Positions 7,963 to 17,496 of a stretch of 64,000 bases of DNA are shown piece after piece; the first letter of the stretch is position 1, and the number at the start of each line of letters is the position of its first letter. The position numbers and the translations under genes were made by a program. Location: contig NZ_JAABRQ010000005.1 in the NCBI RefSeq assembly GCF_011390835.1, positions 1 through 64,000 on the forward strand, read 5' to 3'. This DNA comes from Hydrogenophaga sp. (GTDB lineage: Bacteria; Pseudomonadota; Gammaproteobacteria; Burkholderiales; Burkholderiaceae_C). A model generated the notes under the pieces. It was not told where the DNA came from. It did not search any database and saw only the letters and a list, made by a program, of their open reading frames with translations.

Positions 7963-9057
7963 TCAGCCGACCAGCGCCTTCGCGATCGCGCGCCCCACAT
8001 CGGCAGTGCTGGCCTGGCCACCCAGATCGGCGGTGCGGGGTGCGCCGCTGCCGGGTTGCAACACGGCCTCGATGGCGTTCATCACGGCATCATGCGCGTT
8101 GCGGTAGCCCAGGTGGTCGAGCATCATGGCGCCGCACCAGATCTGACCAATGGGGTTTGCAATGCCTTTGCCGGCGATGTCAGGCGCCGAGCCGTGCACT
8201 GGTTCGAACAACGAAGGGTGGGCACGTGTGGGGTTGAGGTTGGCGCTGGGCGCGATGCCGATGGTGCCGGTGCAGGCCGGGCCGAGATCGCTCAGGATGT
8301 CGCCGAACAAATTGCTGCCCACCACCACGTCGAAGAAGTCGGGGCGCTGCACAAAGTGTGCGGTGAGGATGTCGATATGGAACTTATCGACCGTCACGTC
8401 CGGGTACTGCTTGGCCATTTCGGCCACGCGCTCGTCCCAGTAGGGCATGGTGATGGCGATGCCGTTGCTTTTGGTGGCGCTGGTCAGGTGCTTCTTCGGT
8501 CGCGAACGCGCCACTTCGAAAGCATGCCGCAACACGCGGTCTACGCCGATGCGCGACATCACGGTTTCCTGCACCACGATCTCGCGATCGGTACCGGCGT
8601 ACATGCGCCCGCCGATGCTGGAGTATTCGCCCTCGGTGTTTTCGCGCACGATCACCATGTCGATTTCGCCCGCCTGCCTGGGCGTGCCGTCGCGCCGCAC
8701 CACCGGCGCGGTCACGCCCGGCATCAGCTTGGCCGGGCGGATGTTCACGTACTGGTCAAACTCGCGACGGAACATCAGCAACGAACCCCAGAGAGAAATG
8801 TGATCCGGCACCTTGTCGGGCCAGCCGACGGCGCCGAAGTAGATCGCGTCGTGGCCGCCGATCTGGTCTTTCCAGTCATCGGGCAGCATCTGGCCATGCT
8901 TCTCGAAGTAGGCGCAACTCGAAAAACCGAAGTGATCGAACTGCAGCGGGATATTGAATTTCGAGGCAGCAGCCTCCATCACGCGCAAGCCTTCGGGCAT
9001 GACTTCGGTGCCGATGCCGTCACCAGCGATGACGGCGATGCGATGGGTTTTGTTCAC
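7963..9057 (-). CDS. ttuC: Tartrate/D-malate dehydrogenase (decarboxylating)
   Basis: The product is 364 residues of the isocitrate/isopropylmalate dehydrogenase family. It begins AVIAGDGIGTEV, has the acid-binding RENTEGEY segment and carries the family signature around NLFGDILSDLGPA. The length and motifs fit NAD-dependent tartrate dehydrogenase or D-malate dehydrogenase (TtuC/DmlA) rather than leucine-pathway LeuB. These enzymes oxidatively decarboxylate tartrate or D-malate in the cytosol. The start is the GTG at 9057, 8 nt after GGAGC. It overlaps the upstream hydrolase gene by 4 nt, so the two are translationally coupled. A divergent LysR gene is the likely regulator, as with DmlR/DmlA. 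The exact substrate is not settled by sequence. Confidence 0.85.
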   Translation of the reverse strand: MNKTHRIAVIAGDGIGTEVMPEGLRVMEAAASKFNIPLQFDHFGFSSCAYFEKHGQMLPDDWKDQIGGHDAIYFGAVGWPDKVPDHISLWGSLLMFRREFDQYVNIRPAKLMPGVTAPVVRRDGTPRQAGEIDMVIVRENTEGEYSSIGGRMYAGTDREIVVQETVMSRIGVDRVLRHAFEVARSRPKKHLTSATKSNGIAITMPYWDERVAEMAKQYPDVTVDKFHIDILTAHFVQRPDFFDVVVGSNLFGDILSDLGPACTGTIGIAPSANLNPTRAHPSLFEPVHGSAPDIAGKGIANPIGQIWCGAMMLDHLGYRNAHDAVMNAIEAVLQPGSGAPRTADLGGQASTADVGRAIAKALVG

Positions 9058-9953
9058 GGTGTGCTCCTGGGTGGGGTGAGTTTGAAAAAAGGAATGGCTT
9101 GGGCCAGCAAGGCGTCGGGCACTTCTTCGGCGAGGTAGTGCCCGCTGGGCAAGGCCTGCCCGCTGACGTAAAGGGCGCGCTCGCGCCATAGCGCCAGCAC
9201 ATCAAAACACCGCGCCACCGTGCCATGCTCGCCCCACAGCACGCGCAGCGGCTGCGTCACTTTCTGCCCGGCGGCCACATCGGAGCGGTCATGCTCCAGG
9301 TCGATGCCGGCGCTGGCGCGGTAATCCTCACACATCGATTCTGCGCTGCCCTGCAGAGTGATGCAGCGGGCGTATTCCGCCAGTGCCGCCGGGTCAAACG
9401 CAGACAGGCCCGCATGGCGGCTGCCCATGACGCTCTTTAGGTAGCGCACCGGATCGGATGCGATCAGCGCCTCGGGCAGAGGCGGTGGCTGGATCAGGAA
9501 AAACCAGTGCCAGTAGGCGCGAGCAAACGCTTCGGTGGTTTGCCCGTACATCGCCAGCGTGGGCGCGATGTCGAGCAGCATCAGGCGGCTCACCGCCTGC
9601 GGATGGTCGACCGCGAGCCGGTGCGCCACGCGCGCGCCGCGGTCGTGCGCCAGCACCGCGAATTGATCAAACCCGTGCGCCTGCATGACGGCCACCGCGT
9701 CCTGGGCCATCACCCGCTTGCTGTGCGCCTGGTGCTCGGCATCGGCGGCGGGCCGCCCGGAGTCGCCATAACCGCGCAAGTCCATCATCACCAGATGGAA
9801 GTGCTCGGCTAGCCGGGGCGCGACGCGGTGCCACATGGCCATGCTCTGCGGATGCCCGTGCAACAGCAGCAGCGGCGGCCCGTCGCCACCCGACCGGGTG
9901 TGCAGGGCCAGCCCGTCGTGGACCACGGTGCGGGGAGCGAAGGCGTCAAGCAT
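9054..9953 (-). CDS. Alpha/beta hydrolase of the haloacetate dehalogenase type
   Basis: The product is 299 residues. The nucleophile elbow reads AHDRGARVAHR, so the nucleophile is Asp104 rather than Ser, followed by Arg105 and Arg108. Asp128, the pair His149-Trp150, Tyr211 and His272 match in order and almost in number the catalytic acid, halide-binding and general-base residues known from fluoroacetate dehalogenases. It should therefore hydrolyse a C-halogen bond in a haloacid such as haloacetate, in the cytosol. An epoxide hydrolase is less likely, given the HW halide pair. It overlaps the tartrate dehydrogenase gene by 4 nt and is divergent from the LysR gene. Confidence 0.8.
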   Translation of the reverse strand: MLDAFAPRTVVHDGLALHTRSGGDGPPLLLLHGHPQSMAMWHRVAPRLAEHFHLVMMDLRGYGDSGRPAADAEHQAHSKRVMAQDAVAVMQAHGFDQFAVLAHDRGARVAHRLAVDHPQAVSRLMLLDIAPTLAMYGQTTEAFARAYWHWFFLIQPPPLPEALIASDPVRYLKSVMGSRHAGLSAFDPAALAEYARCITLQGSAESMCEDYRASAGIDLEHDRSDVAAGQKVTQPLRVLWGEHGTVARCFDVLALWRERALYVSGQALPSGHYLAEEVPDALLAQAIPFFKLTPPRSTP

Positions 9954-10000
9954 GCGCTCCAGCTTACGTCGAACAAAGGCAATAATCCGGCAATTGATTC

Positions 10001-10990
10001 ATGCTCTGGGAGAAACAATTGGACCGTGCCGACTTGGAACTGGTGCTGGCAGTGCGCCAGCACGGCAGCCTGGCGCAGGCTGCCCGTGTGCTGCAGCTAG
10101 CCCCATCTGGCGTCACCAAACGCCTCGCGTCGCTGGAAGCGCAACTCGGCCTGCGCCTGTTCCAGCGCACCACGCGCCGCGTGAGCCCAACGGCCGAGGG
10201 CGAGACCCTGTGCGCGCGGGCGGCTGAGTTGCTGCAGGGGTTTGAAGCCATGGAGTCCGAGCTGCGTGAGCACCACCAGGAGCCAGCCGGGCCGATCCGG
10301 CTGGCGGCCACTTTCGGTTTTGGCCGCCGATGGCTGGGCCCCGCCCTGGCCGATTTTCAGGCCCGACACACGCGGGTGAGCGTGCAGCTGCAGCTCACCG
10401 AACAGCTGCCGGATCTAGCGGTCGAGGGCTTTGATGGCGCAATCTGGCTGTGGAGCGCGCCGGGCGAACGCAGCGCCGAGTGGATGGCGCGCAGCCTGGC
10501 ACCTAACCAGCGCGTGCTGGTGGCAGCACCAGCCTACCTGGCCTCGCGCGACGTGCCCACCTGCCTGGCGGATTTGTCGCTGCATCGCTGTCTGGTGGTC
10601 CGGGAAAACGGCGGCGGCGTCAGCCAGCGCTTCGACCACTGGCGCCTGCACTCTGCGCGCGATGGGCAGACGCACCACGTGGCGGTGCGCGGGCCCCTGT
10701 CGAGCAACTCGGGCGAGATGGTGCGCGACTGGTGCCTGGCCGGCCACGGCATCATGCTGCGCAGCCGCTGGGACATCGCGCCGCGCCTGGCCAACGGCGA
10801 GCTGGTGCAGGTCCTGCCCGAATACACCATGCCCGAGGCCGACATCCACTGGCTGGCGCCCTACCGCGCGCAAATCCCGCGACGCATTCGCCTGCTGGTC
10901 GATTTCCTGGCCCATCGCTTTCGCGAAGAGCCCTGGCGCATCAGACCGTCTTCGGCGGGCGAATCACGAGGCTCACGCCCAGCGCTGTGA
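10001..10990 (+). CDS. LysR-family transcriptional regulator
   Basis: The product is 329 residues. An N-terminal helix-turn-helix (about 8-65) has the typical SLAQAARVLQLAPSGVTKRLASLE sequence pattern and RLFQRTTRRVSPT wing. A periplasmic-binding-like effector domain follows (about 95-305). The start at 10001 leaves only 47 bp to the divergent dehalogenase-type gene, so one control region probably serves both. It most likely regulates the hydrolase/dehydrogenase pair. Its 3' end overlaps the convergent EamA gene by 50 bp. Confidence 0.9.
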   Translation: MLWEKQLDRADLELVLAVRQHGSLAQAARVLQLAPSGVTKRLASLEAQLGLRLFQRTTRRVSPTAEGETLCARAAELLQGFEAMESELREHHQEPAGPIRLAATFGFGRRWLGPALADFQARHTRVSVQLQLTEQLPDLAVEGFDGAIWLWSAPGERSAEWMARSLAPNQRVLVAAPAYLASRDVPTCLADLSLHRCLVVRENGGGVSQRFDHWRLHSARDGQTHHVAVRGPLSSNSGEMVRDWCLAGHGIMLRSRWDIAPRLANGELVQVLPEYTMPEADIHWLAPYRAQIPRRIRLLVDFLAHRFREEPWRIRPSSAGESRGSRPAL

Positions 10991-11846
10991 GCGCGATGCC
11001 CGCCACGGTGAACACGGTGACGGGTTCATCAAACAGCAGCCACGCGATCAGTGCGGTGCACGGTGGCACGAGGTACATCAGGCTGGTCACCTTGGCCGCG
11101 GCGCCACGCTGGATCAGCAGGTACAGCAGGGAGCTGCCGCCCAGCGTGAGCCCCAGCACCGACCAGGCCATGGCGCCCACCAACTCGCCGTTCCAGCGCA
11201 TGCTCTCGACCTCCAGCAGCGCCAGCGGCAGCGTCACCACCAGCGCGGCCAGCAGCTGCACCGTGTTGGCGCTGCGCACGTCGCAGGCCTTCACGTAGCG
11301 CTTCTGGTACAGCGTGCCAACCGTGATCGAAAACAGCGCCAGCACGGCCAACGACAGGTTCAGCCAGTCGGCATGGTCTCCTGCGCCGCCGTGTTCAAAC
11401 TTGCGCGAGACCACTAGCACCAAGCCCGCAAAGCCAAGCAGCAGCCCGGCCCACTGCCGGCGCGAGACATGGCCCTCGGCGCCGCCCATGGCGCTCAGCC
11501 AGATGGCGGTGAGCACCGGCTGGATGCCCACGATCAATGCCGACAAGCCCGAGCCCATGCCGGCCTTGACCGCCGCCCACACCCCGCCCAGGTAACCCGC
11601 GTGCATCAACACCCCGGTCACCGACAAGTGCAGCCATTGCGTACGGTTCACCGGCCACTTCACACCAGCGACCCAGATCCAGGGCAGGAAACACAGGATG
11701 GACAAGGCGTAGCGCACCGCCAGGAAAGACATCGGCGGCGCATGGGGCATGCCGAAGCGCGCCACGATGAAGCCGGTGCTCCAGATCAGCACAAATACCC
11801 AGGGCATGGCGCGCAGCCAGCCGTTGTCACGTACCTCGGCGGACAT
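10941..11846 (-). CDS. EamA/DMT-family transporter
   Basis: The product is 301 residues with about ten hydrophobic helices arranged as two EamA repeats, the layout of drug/metabolite exporters (RhaT/YdcZ/PecM relatives). It is an inner-membrane permease; the substrate cannot be deduced. It lies 6 nt downstream of pgsA on the same strand, and its 3' end runs 50 bp into the convergent LysR gene, so both genes code in this overlap. Confidence 0.88.
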   Translation of the reverse strand: MSAEVRDNGWLRAMPWVFVLIWSTGFIVARFGMPHAPPMSFLAVRYALSILCFLPWIWVAGVKWPVNRTQWLHLSVTGVLMHAGYLGGVWAAVKAGMGSGLSALIVGIQPVLTAIWLSAMGGAEGHVSRRQWAGLLLGFAGLVLVVSRKFEHGGAGDHADWLNLSLAVLALFSITVGTLYQKRYVKACDVRSANTVQLLAALVVTLPLALLEVESMRWNGELVGAMAWSVLGLTLGGSSLLYLLIQRGAAAKVTSLMYLVPPCTALIAWLLFDEPVTVFTVAGIALTALGVSLVIRPPKTV

Positions 11847-11852
11847 CTGTGC

Positions 11853-12422
11853 TCAGCGCGATCGCGCGCGGATTTCCGGCAAGGCTTTTTTCAGGTAGTA
11901 CACCATCGACCAGATGGTCAGCACCGCGGAGATCCAGATCAGCCAGGTGCCCCAGACGCGGGTGTCGACCACACCCAGCACCGTGCCGTTGAACAGCAGA
12001 AACGGAATCGCAATCATCTGCACCATGGTCTTGGCCTTGCCCACCATGTGCACCGCCACGCTCTTGGTTGCGCCGATGATGGCCATCCATTCGCGCAGCG
12101 AAGAGATCGCGATCTCGCGACCGATGATGATCAGCGCCACAAACACATCGGCCCGGTCCAGGTGGACCAGCACCAGCAAACTGGCACAGACGAGGAACTT
12201 GTCGGCCACCGGATCCAGAAAGGCGCCGAAGGCCGAGGTTTGGTTGAGCTTGCGCGCGAGATACCCGTCGGCCCAGTCGGTGAGCGCGAACACGATGAAC
12301 ATCACCGTGGCGATCAGGTTCTGCTGCGCCGGGCTCACCCCTTCCAGGTAGAACACCCCGACGATCAAGGGAATCGCGACGATGCGCGCCCAGGTCAGCA
12401 AGGTGGGAAGGTTGAAGAACAT
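11853..12422 (-). CDS. pgsA: Phosphatidylglycerophosphate synthase
   Basis: The product is 189 residues, normal for PgsA. It contains the CDP-alcohol phosphotransferase signature DWADGYLARK...GAFLDPVADK with all the metal-binding aspartates. The enzyme is an integral inner-membrane protein that transfers phosphatidyl from CDP-diacylglycerol to glycerol-3-phosphate, the committed step to phosphatidylglycerol and cardiolipin. The ATG at 12422 gives the family N-terminus MFFNLPTLLTW; the open frame upstream is an Arg-rich non-coding extension. It is downstream of uvrC on the same strand, a conserved pairing. Confidence 0.94.
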   Translation of the reverse strand: MFFNLPTLLTWARIVAIPLIVGVFYLEGVSPAQQNLIATVMFIVFALTDWADGYLARKLNQTSAFGAFLDPVADKFLVCASLLVLVHLDRADVFVALIIIGREIAISSLREWMAIIGATKSVAVHMVGKAKTMVQMIAIPFLLFNGTVLGVVDTRVWGTWLIWISAVLTIWSMVYYLKKALPEIRARSR

Positions 12423-12500
12423 GCGCCGATTATGGGGGAGTGATGAAGCGCGCCGGCGAACGACCCGGCGCCGGCGCCTCCCAAGCCGGATCAGCCCCTT

Positions 12501-12568
12501 TGAGGGCCCCGACCCGCAACGAGGTGGAGCCGCAGGCCGCACCCGCAGGGAGCGGGATGGGGCCCTCA
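12501..12568. repeat. 10-bp inverted repeat at the uvrC 3' end
   Basis: TGAGGGCCCC (12501-12510) and GGGGCCCTCA (12559-12568) are exact reverse complements 48 bp apart. The right arm contains the uvrC stop codon. The GC-rich interval between uvrC and pgsA could fold as a transcript-end or processing hairpin. Confidence 0.5.
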
Positions 12569-14641
12569 GTGAAGCGCGCGGTAAATCGCATCGGCCAGAT
12601 CGGCCGAGATGCCTTCTACGGTGCAGAGATCTTCCACGCTGGCGCTGGTCACGCCGCGCACACCGCCGAAACGCTGCAGCAGCCGCGCCCGCCTCCTCGG
12701 CCCCACGCCCGGGATGTCTTCCAGTTTGCTGGCGCCGGTGCGCACCTTGGCGCGCTGGGCGCGCATGCCGGTGATGGCGAAGCGGTGCGCCTCGTCGCGG
12801 ATCTGCGCCACCAGCATCAGCGCCGCCGAATCGTGCCCCAGATAGACCTTCTCGCGGCCATCGGCAAAGACCAGCTCTTCCAGCCCCACCTTGCGACCCT
12901 CGCCCTTCTCCACGCCCACGATCAGCGACACATCGAGCCCGAGCTGCTGAAACACATCGCGAGCCATGCTCACCTGGCCTTTGCCGCCGTCGACCAGCAC
13001 CAGATCGGGCATGCGCGGGCCGCTCGGCAGGCCGCTGGTGGCGTCGGTGGCAGGCTCCGCGGGCGGTCGCTCCGCGGCGTCTGCTGAATTGGCGGCAGCT
13101 TCGGCGACAGGCTCGCCTTCAGCCAGGGCGGTGGCGGGCTCGGCCGCCTCCGCGGCCAGTGCCTCGGCCACGCGCCCATAGCGCCGCATCAGCACCTGCC
13201 GCATCGCCGCGTAATCGTCGCCCGGCGTGATGCCTTCGATCTTGTAGCGCCGGTACTGGCTGTTCTGCATCTTGTGGTCTTCAAACACCACGCAAGAAGC
13301 CTGGGTGGATTCGCCGGCCGTGTGTGAAATATCGAAGCACTCGACGCGCAAGGTTTCGAGCTGGTCGTCGGGCAGTTGCAGGGCGTCGGCCAGTGCTCGG
13401 GTGCGCGCCTGCTGAGAGCCTTCTTCGGCCAGCAGCCGCGCGAGCGCGATCTCGGCGTTTTTCTGCGCCATCTCCAGCCAGATGCGGCGGTGTTCGCGAG
13501 GCTGGTGCACCGCGTTGACCTTGACGCCAGTCTGTTCGCTCAGGGCGTCCAGCAGCGCCTTGCTCACCGGGTGGCTGGTCACCAGCGTGTGCGGCATGGC
13601 CACGCCCAGGTAGTGCTGGGCGATGAACGCTTCGAGCACCTGCACCGCCACGCGCTCAGCTGGATCGACCGCAGGCGCTGCGCCAGCGGTCTCAGGGCTC
13701 AAGGCCTGATGGATCTGAGTCGCGTCTTCCACGTGCGCGGGAAAATAGGGTCGGTCGCCAAGGTGGCGACCGCCGCGCAGCATGGCCAGGTTCACGCAGG
13801 CGCGGCCGCCATGCACCTTGACCGCCAGCACATCCACGTCCTTGTCGGACACGTTGTCCATCGCCTGCTGGTGCAGCACGCGCGAAAGTGCAGCCATCTG
13901 GTTGCGGATTTCTGCCGCCTGCTCGAACTCCAGTCGGTCGGCGTGGGCCATCATGCGCTGCTCCAGCGTGGCCAGCACCGCCCGAGTCTCGCCGCGCAAA
14001 AAAGCCTCGGCATCGGCCACGTCGCGCGCGTAAACCGCCTGATCGATCAGGTCCACGCAGGGGCCGCTGCAGCGTTTGATCTGGTACAGCAGGCAAGGCC
14101 GCGTGCGATTGGTGAACACCGTGTCTTCGCAGGTGCGCAGGCGAAACACCTTTTGCAGCAGCGTGATCGACTCTTTCACCGCCCAGGCGCTAGGGTAAGG
14201 CCCGTAGTAGCTATGGCGCCGGTCCACCACGCCGCGGTAGTAGGCCATGCGTGGGAAGGCCAGCGAGGGCACGGGCTTGGCGGCTGTGACGCGAAAAGCC
14301 TCGCGCGTACCGGTGATCTTGAGATAAGGGTAGCTCTTGTCGTCTCGGAACAGGATGTTGAACTTCGGCGCCAGCGTTTTGATCAGGTTGTTTTCGAGCA
14401 GCAAGGCCTCGGCCTCGGAGCGCACCACCGTGGTTTCCATGCGGTGGATGCGGCTGACCATGTGGCCGATGCGCGTGCCGTCATGGCTTTTCTGGAAATA
14501 GCTGGTCACCCGCTTTTTCAAGTTGCGCGCCTTGCCCACATAGAGCAGCTGGTTCTGCGCATCAAAATAGCGGTACACGCCCGGCAGACCGGGCAAGGCA
14601 GCCACTTCACTCAGCAGTTGGTCAGAGAACGCGGGTTCCAT
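12566..14641 (-). CDS. uvrC: Excinuclease ABC subunit C
   Basis: The product is 691 residues. An N-terminal GIY-YIG nuclease domain (about 15-95, with GVYRYF and [14 protein letters not shown]) makes the 3' incision. A UVR motif near 205-240 contacts UvrB. The central RNase H-like domain makes the 5' incision, and tandem helix-hairpin-helix motifs sit at the C-terminus ([14 protein letters not shown]). Together with UvrA and UvrB it performs nucleotide excision repair. It is longer than the E. coli protein (610) mainly because of an Ala/Glu/Pro-rich insertion of about 60 residues (about 493-550), just before the [12 protein letters not shown] catalytic segment. It is divergent from earP. Confidence 0.95.
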   Translation of the reverse strand: MEPAFSDQLLSEVAALPGLPGVYRYFDAQNQLLYVGKARNLKKRVTSYFQKSHDGTRIGHMVSRIHRMETTVVRSEAEALLLENNLIKTLAPKFNILFRDDKSYPYLKITGTREAFRVTAAKPVPSLAFPRMAYYRGVVDRRHSYYGPYPSAWAVKESITLLQKVFRLRTCEDTVFTNRTRPCLLYQIKRCSGPCVDLIDQAVYARDVADAEAFLRGETRAVLATLEQRMMAHADRLEFEQAAEIRNQMAALSRVLHQQAMDNVSDKDVDVLAVKVHGGRACVNLAMLRGGRHLGDRPYFPAHVEDATQIHQALSPETAGAAPAVDPAERVAVQVLEAFIAQHYLGVAMPHTLVTSHPVSKALLDALSEQTGVKVNAVHQPREHRRIWLEMAQKNAEIALARLLAEEGSQQARTRALADALQLPDDQLETLRVECFDISHTAGESTQASCVVFEDHKMQNSQYRRYKIEGITPGDDYAAMRQVLMRRYGRVAEALAAEAAEPATALAEGEPVAEAAANSADAAERPPAEPATDATSGLPSGPRMPDLVLVDGGKGQVSMARDVFQQLGLDVSLIVGVEKGEGRKVGLEELVFADGREKVYLGHDSAALMLVAQIRDEAHRFAITGMRAQRAKVRTGASKLEDIPGVGPRRRARLLQRFGGVRGVTSASVEDLCTVEGISADLADAIYRALH

Positions 14642-14682
14642 GGTCTGTATTGTGGCGGCGCTGGCTGCGGCATGATTCGCCC

Positions 14683-15795
14683 ATGGTCAGCGCCCCTTAC
14701 TCTTCCCTGCCCGCTTTGCGCTGGGATCTCTTTTGTCGGGTGGTCGACAACCTCGGCGACATCGGTGTGTGCTGGCGCCTGAGCGCCGACTTGGCAGCGC
14801 GCGGCCAGCAGGTTCGGCTCTGGATCGACCAGCCCGGGCCGCTGCGCTGGATGGCCCCCGGCGCGCTGGAAGGTCAGGTGCCTGGCGTACAAGTGCAGCA
14901 CTGGCACGATCCGTTGTCGGCCCACGCATTGGCAGACTGGGTGCCAGGAGATGTGTGGGTCGAAACGTTCGGCTGCGACCCGGCCGCCGAGTGCATGGCA
15001 CGACTGGCTGAGCAACTCACCCAGGGTGGCCCAACACCGGTGTGGATCAACCTAGAGTACCTGAGCGCCGAGGGCTATGTGGAGCGTTGCCACCGCCTGC
15101 CTTCACTGGTGAACCAGGACCCGCTCCGGGGTCTGACCAAATGGTTTTTTTACCCCGGCTTCACGGGCTCTACCGGCGGTTTGCTGCGCGAACCCGACCT
15201 GCTCGCGCGCCAGGCTGCTTTCCATCGCCCAGCCTGGCTTCAGTCGCAGCAACTGCCCTTGGGTACAGCGCGGCACATCAGCCTCTTTTGCTATGAGCCG
15301 CCGGTCCTGGGCAAGGTGATGCAAGCGGCGGCCCAAGAAGGTCCAGGCTGCCACTGGCTGGTGACGCCTGGCCGCGCGGCTCAGGCGGTAGCCGCGCTTT
15401 CCAAGCACCCGGCTTCGCTGCACCCGCTGCCAGCACTGACCCAGCACGACTTCGACCACTTGCTCTGGGCAAGCGACCTGAATTGTGTGCGTGGTGAAGA
15501 CTCGCTGGTGCGCGCGCTTTGGGCTGGCCAGCCCTTCGTGTGGCACATCTACCCACAACACGACAACGCCCATCACGCCAAGCTCGATGCGTTCCTCGAC
15601 TGGTTGGACGCGCCCGCTTCGCTGCGCCATTTTCACCACCAGTGGAACGGCATGGTCCCAGCAGCCGGACCCGTTTGGCCGGGGTGGGGAGTGGTCGATG
15701 GCTGGCGCACCTGCGTGCAGGCGGCGCGTGCCCGGCTGCTGGCTCAGGACGACCTGAGCAGCCAGTTGCTCGGTTTCGTGGCCAAAAAGCGATAA
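14683..15795 (+). CDS. earP: EF-P arginine rhamnosyltransferase EarP
   Basis: The product is 370 residues from the ATG at 14683. EarP attaches rhamnose from dTDP-L-rhamnose to Arg32 of elongation factor P. The N-terminal motif [16 protein letters not shown] contains the two conserved catalytic aspartates (Asp22 and Asp26), and RGEDSLVRA near the C-terminus is the nucleotide-sugar binding segment. The efp gene follows about 150 nt downstream, and EF-P has an arginine at position 32. The context therefore confirms the arginine-rhamnosylation type rather than the lysine type. It acts in the cytosol. Confidence 0.94.
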   Translation: MVSAPYSSLPALRWDLFCRVVDNLGDIGVCWRLSADLAARGQQVRLWIDQPGPLRWMAPGALEGQVPGVQVQHWHDPLSAHALADWVPGDVWVETFGCDPAAECMARLAEQLTQGGPTPVWINLEYLSAEGYVERCHRLPSLVNQDPLRGLTKWFFYPGFTGSTGGLLREPDLLARQAAFHRPAWLQSQQLPLGTARHISLFCYEPPVLGKVMQAAAQEGPGCHWLVTPGRAAQAVAALSKHPASLHPLPALTQHDFDHLLWASDLNCVRGEDSLVRALWAGQPFVWHIYPQHDNAHHAKLDAFLDWLDAPASLRHFHHQWNGMVPAAGPVWPGWGVVDGWRTCVQAARARLLAQDDLSSQLLGFVAKKR

Positions 15796-15946
15796 AATTC
15801 AAGGCTTTGCGGAAAACCGGTTGCCGGCCCAGCGCCTGCATCCCGGACCGCCAGCCTTCTGCCTCGCCGCACAGAGTGTTGCCATCAGCAGCGTTCCCGG
15901 GACTTCCCTCCCCGCCGGAACCCGCGGCCCAACCGTTGGAACCCCT

Positions 15947-16501
15947 ATGAAAATCGCCCAGGAATTGCGCGCCGGCAATGTCATCATGCACGGCAAAGAC
16001 CCGATGATCGTCCTCAAGACCGAATACGCCCGTGGCGGCCGCGGTGCGGCCACCGTGCGGCTCAAGCTCAAGGCCTTGCTCAACAATATGGCCACCGAAG
16101 TGGTCTGCCGGGCCGACGACAAGATGGACCAGATCATTCTGGACAAGAAGGAGTGCACCTACTCCTACTTCGCCGACCCGATGTACGTATGCATGGACAG
16201 CGACTTCAACCAGTATGAAGTCGAAGCCGAGAACATGGGTGATGCGCTGAACTACCTGGAAGACGGCATGACCGTCGAAGTGGTGTTCTACGAGGGCAAG
16301 GCCATCTCGGTCGAACTACCCACCAGCGTGGAGCGCGTGATCACCTGGACCGAACCCGCTGTCAAGGGCGACACCTCGGGCAAGGTGCTCAAGCCGGCCA
16401 AGATCGCCACCGGGTTTGAAGTGTCGGTGCCGCTGTTTGTGGCCCAGGACGACAAGATCGAAATCGACACCCGCACCGGTGAGTACCGCAAGCGTGTCTG
16501 A
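15947..16501 (+). CDS. efp: Elongation factor P
   Basis: The product is 184 residues, the usual EF-P length, with the N-terminal KOW-like domain and two OB-fold domains ending in [14 protein letters not shown] binds the ribosome between P and E sites and relieves stalling at polyproline stretches. The modified loop reads GGRGAA with Arg32 at its tip, the target of EarP. The ATG at 15947 is chosen as it gives the conserved [11 protein letters not shown] start; the open frame to the left is leader sequence. A hairpin terminator follows closely. Confidence 0.96.
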   Translation: MKIAQELRAGNVIMHGKDPMIVLKTEYARGGRGAATVRLKLKALLNNMATEVVCRADDKMDQIILDKKECTYSYFADPMYVCMDSDFNQYEVEAENMGDALNYLEDGMTVEVVFYEGKAISVELPTSVERVITWTEPAVKGDTSGKVLKPAKIATGFEVSVPLFVAQDDKIEIDTRTGEYRKRV

Positions 16502-16528
16502 ATCTGCTGGCCTCAGCTGATCTGACCA

Positions 16529-16550
16529 GAAGGCTCCTGCGGGAGCCTTC
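16529..16550 (+). terminator. Terminator after efp
   Basis: GAAGGCTCC (16529-16537) pairs with GGAGCCTTC (16542-16550) around a TGCG tetraloop. It is a strong 9-bp stem 28 nt after the efp stop, followed only by TTGC, so the U-tract is weak. Confidence 0.6.
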
Positions 16551-16577
16551 TTGCATTCGAAATCCGAACCTGCTGCC

Positions 16578-17456
16578 ATGGAACTCATTGCCCGCATCGC
16601 CGACGTCATCATCCCGGTCTTCCTGATCGTAGCGATCGGCTATGGCTACGCACGCCGCCGTGCGCCCGACCTGTCCGCATTCAACCGCATCGCACTCGAT
16701 GTGCTGGCGCCCTTGCTGGTGTATTCGGCGCTGGCGGCCAAGGACTTCCGCCTGGGCGATCACGTCGCGCTGCTGGTCGGCGGCGCCATCCTCATCCTGG
16801 GCAGCGGGCTGCTGGCCTGGCCGCTGGCGCGCGCATTTGGCGCCCAGCCGCGCACCCTCGTGCCGGTGGTGATGTTCAACAACTGCGGCAACATGGGCCT
16901 GCCGCTGGCCTTGCTGGCATTCGGCAGCGAACATTTCGGCGCCGCGGTGGCCCTGTTCTCGATCAGCAACCTGCTGCATTTTTCGCTCGGCGCGCGCATC
17001 ACCAGCGCGGCCGCGCGTTCGCGCGATCTGCTCACCAGCCCGCTGATGATCGCCACCCTGCTCGGCTTTGGCAGCGCCATGACCGAGCTGCGTCCGCCCG
17101 ACGTATTGCTCTCGGGCATGAAGTTGCTGGGCGACGCGCTGCTGCCCATGATGCTGTTTGCGCTGGGTGTGCGCCTGACCGCACTCACGCGCCAGGGTCT
17201 GGCGCTGGGTTTCCTGGGTGCGCTGGCGCGCCCGCTGATCGGCCTAGCCATCGGCATCCCTCTGGCTTGGGCGTTGGGCCTGGAAGGCGCAGCGCGCGGT
17301 CAGCTGCTGCTGTTTGCCGCGCTGCCGCCGGCCGTAATCCAGTTCATGCTGGCCGAGCGTTACCAGCAGGAGCCGGACAAGGTGGGTGCCATGATCATGC
17401 TGGGCAACGCGATGGCGGTGCTATTCGTGCCGCTGGCACTGGCCATCGGCCTTTGA
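16578..17456 (+). CDS. AEC-family transporter
   Basis: The product is 292 residues with about ten transmembrane segments. It starts MELIARIADVIIPVFLIVAIGYGYARRR, typical of the auxin-efflux-carrier/malate permease family, and contains the central FNNCGNMGLPLALLAFG motif with the conserved Asn and Pro of the helix break. It is a secondary transporter of organic anions; the substrate is unknown. The ATG at 16578 fits the family start better than the ATG 27 nt upstream, which lies in the efp terminator. Confidence 0.87.
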   Translation: MELIARIADVIIPVFLIVAIGYGYARRRAPDLSAFNRIALDVLAPLLVYSALAAKDFRLGDHVALLVGGAILILGSGLLAWPLARAFGAQPRTLVPVVMFNNCGNMGLPLALLAFGSEHFGAAVALFSISNLLHFSLGARITSAAARSRDLLTSPLMIATLLGFGSAMTELRPPDVLLSGMKLLGDALLPMMLFALGVRLTALTRQGLALGFLGALARPLIGLAIGIPLAWALGLEGAARGQLLLFAALPPAVIQFMLAERYQQEPDKVGAMIMLGNAMAVLFVPLALAIGL

Positions 17457-17496
17457 GGTGGCCCCGCGACCGACCCTCATCCTATTGGAGAACTCT

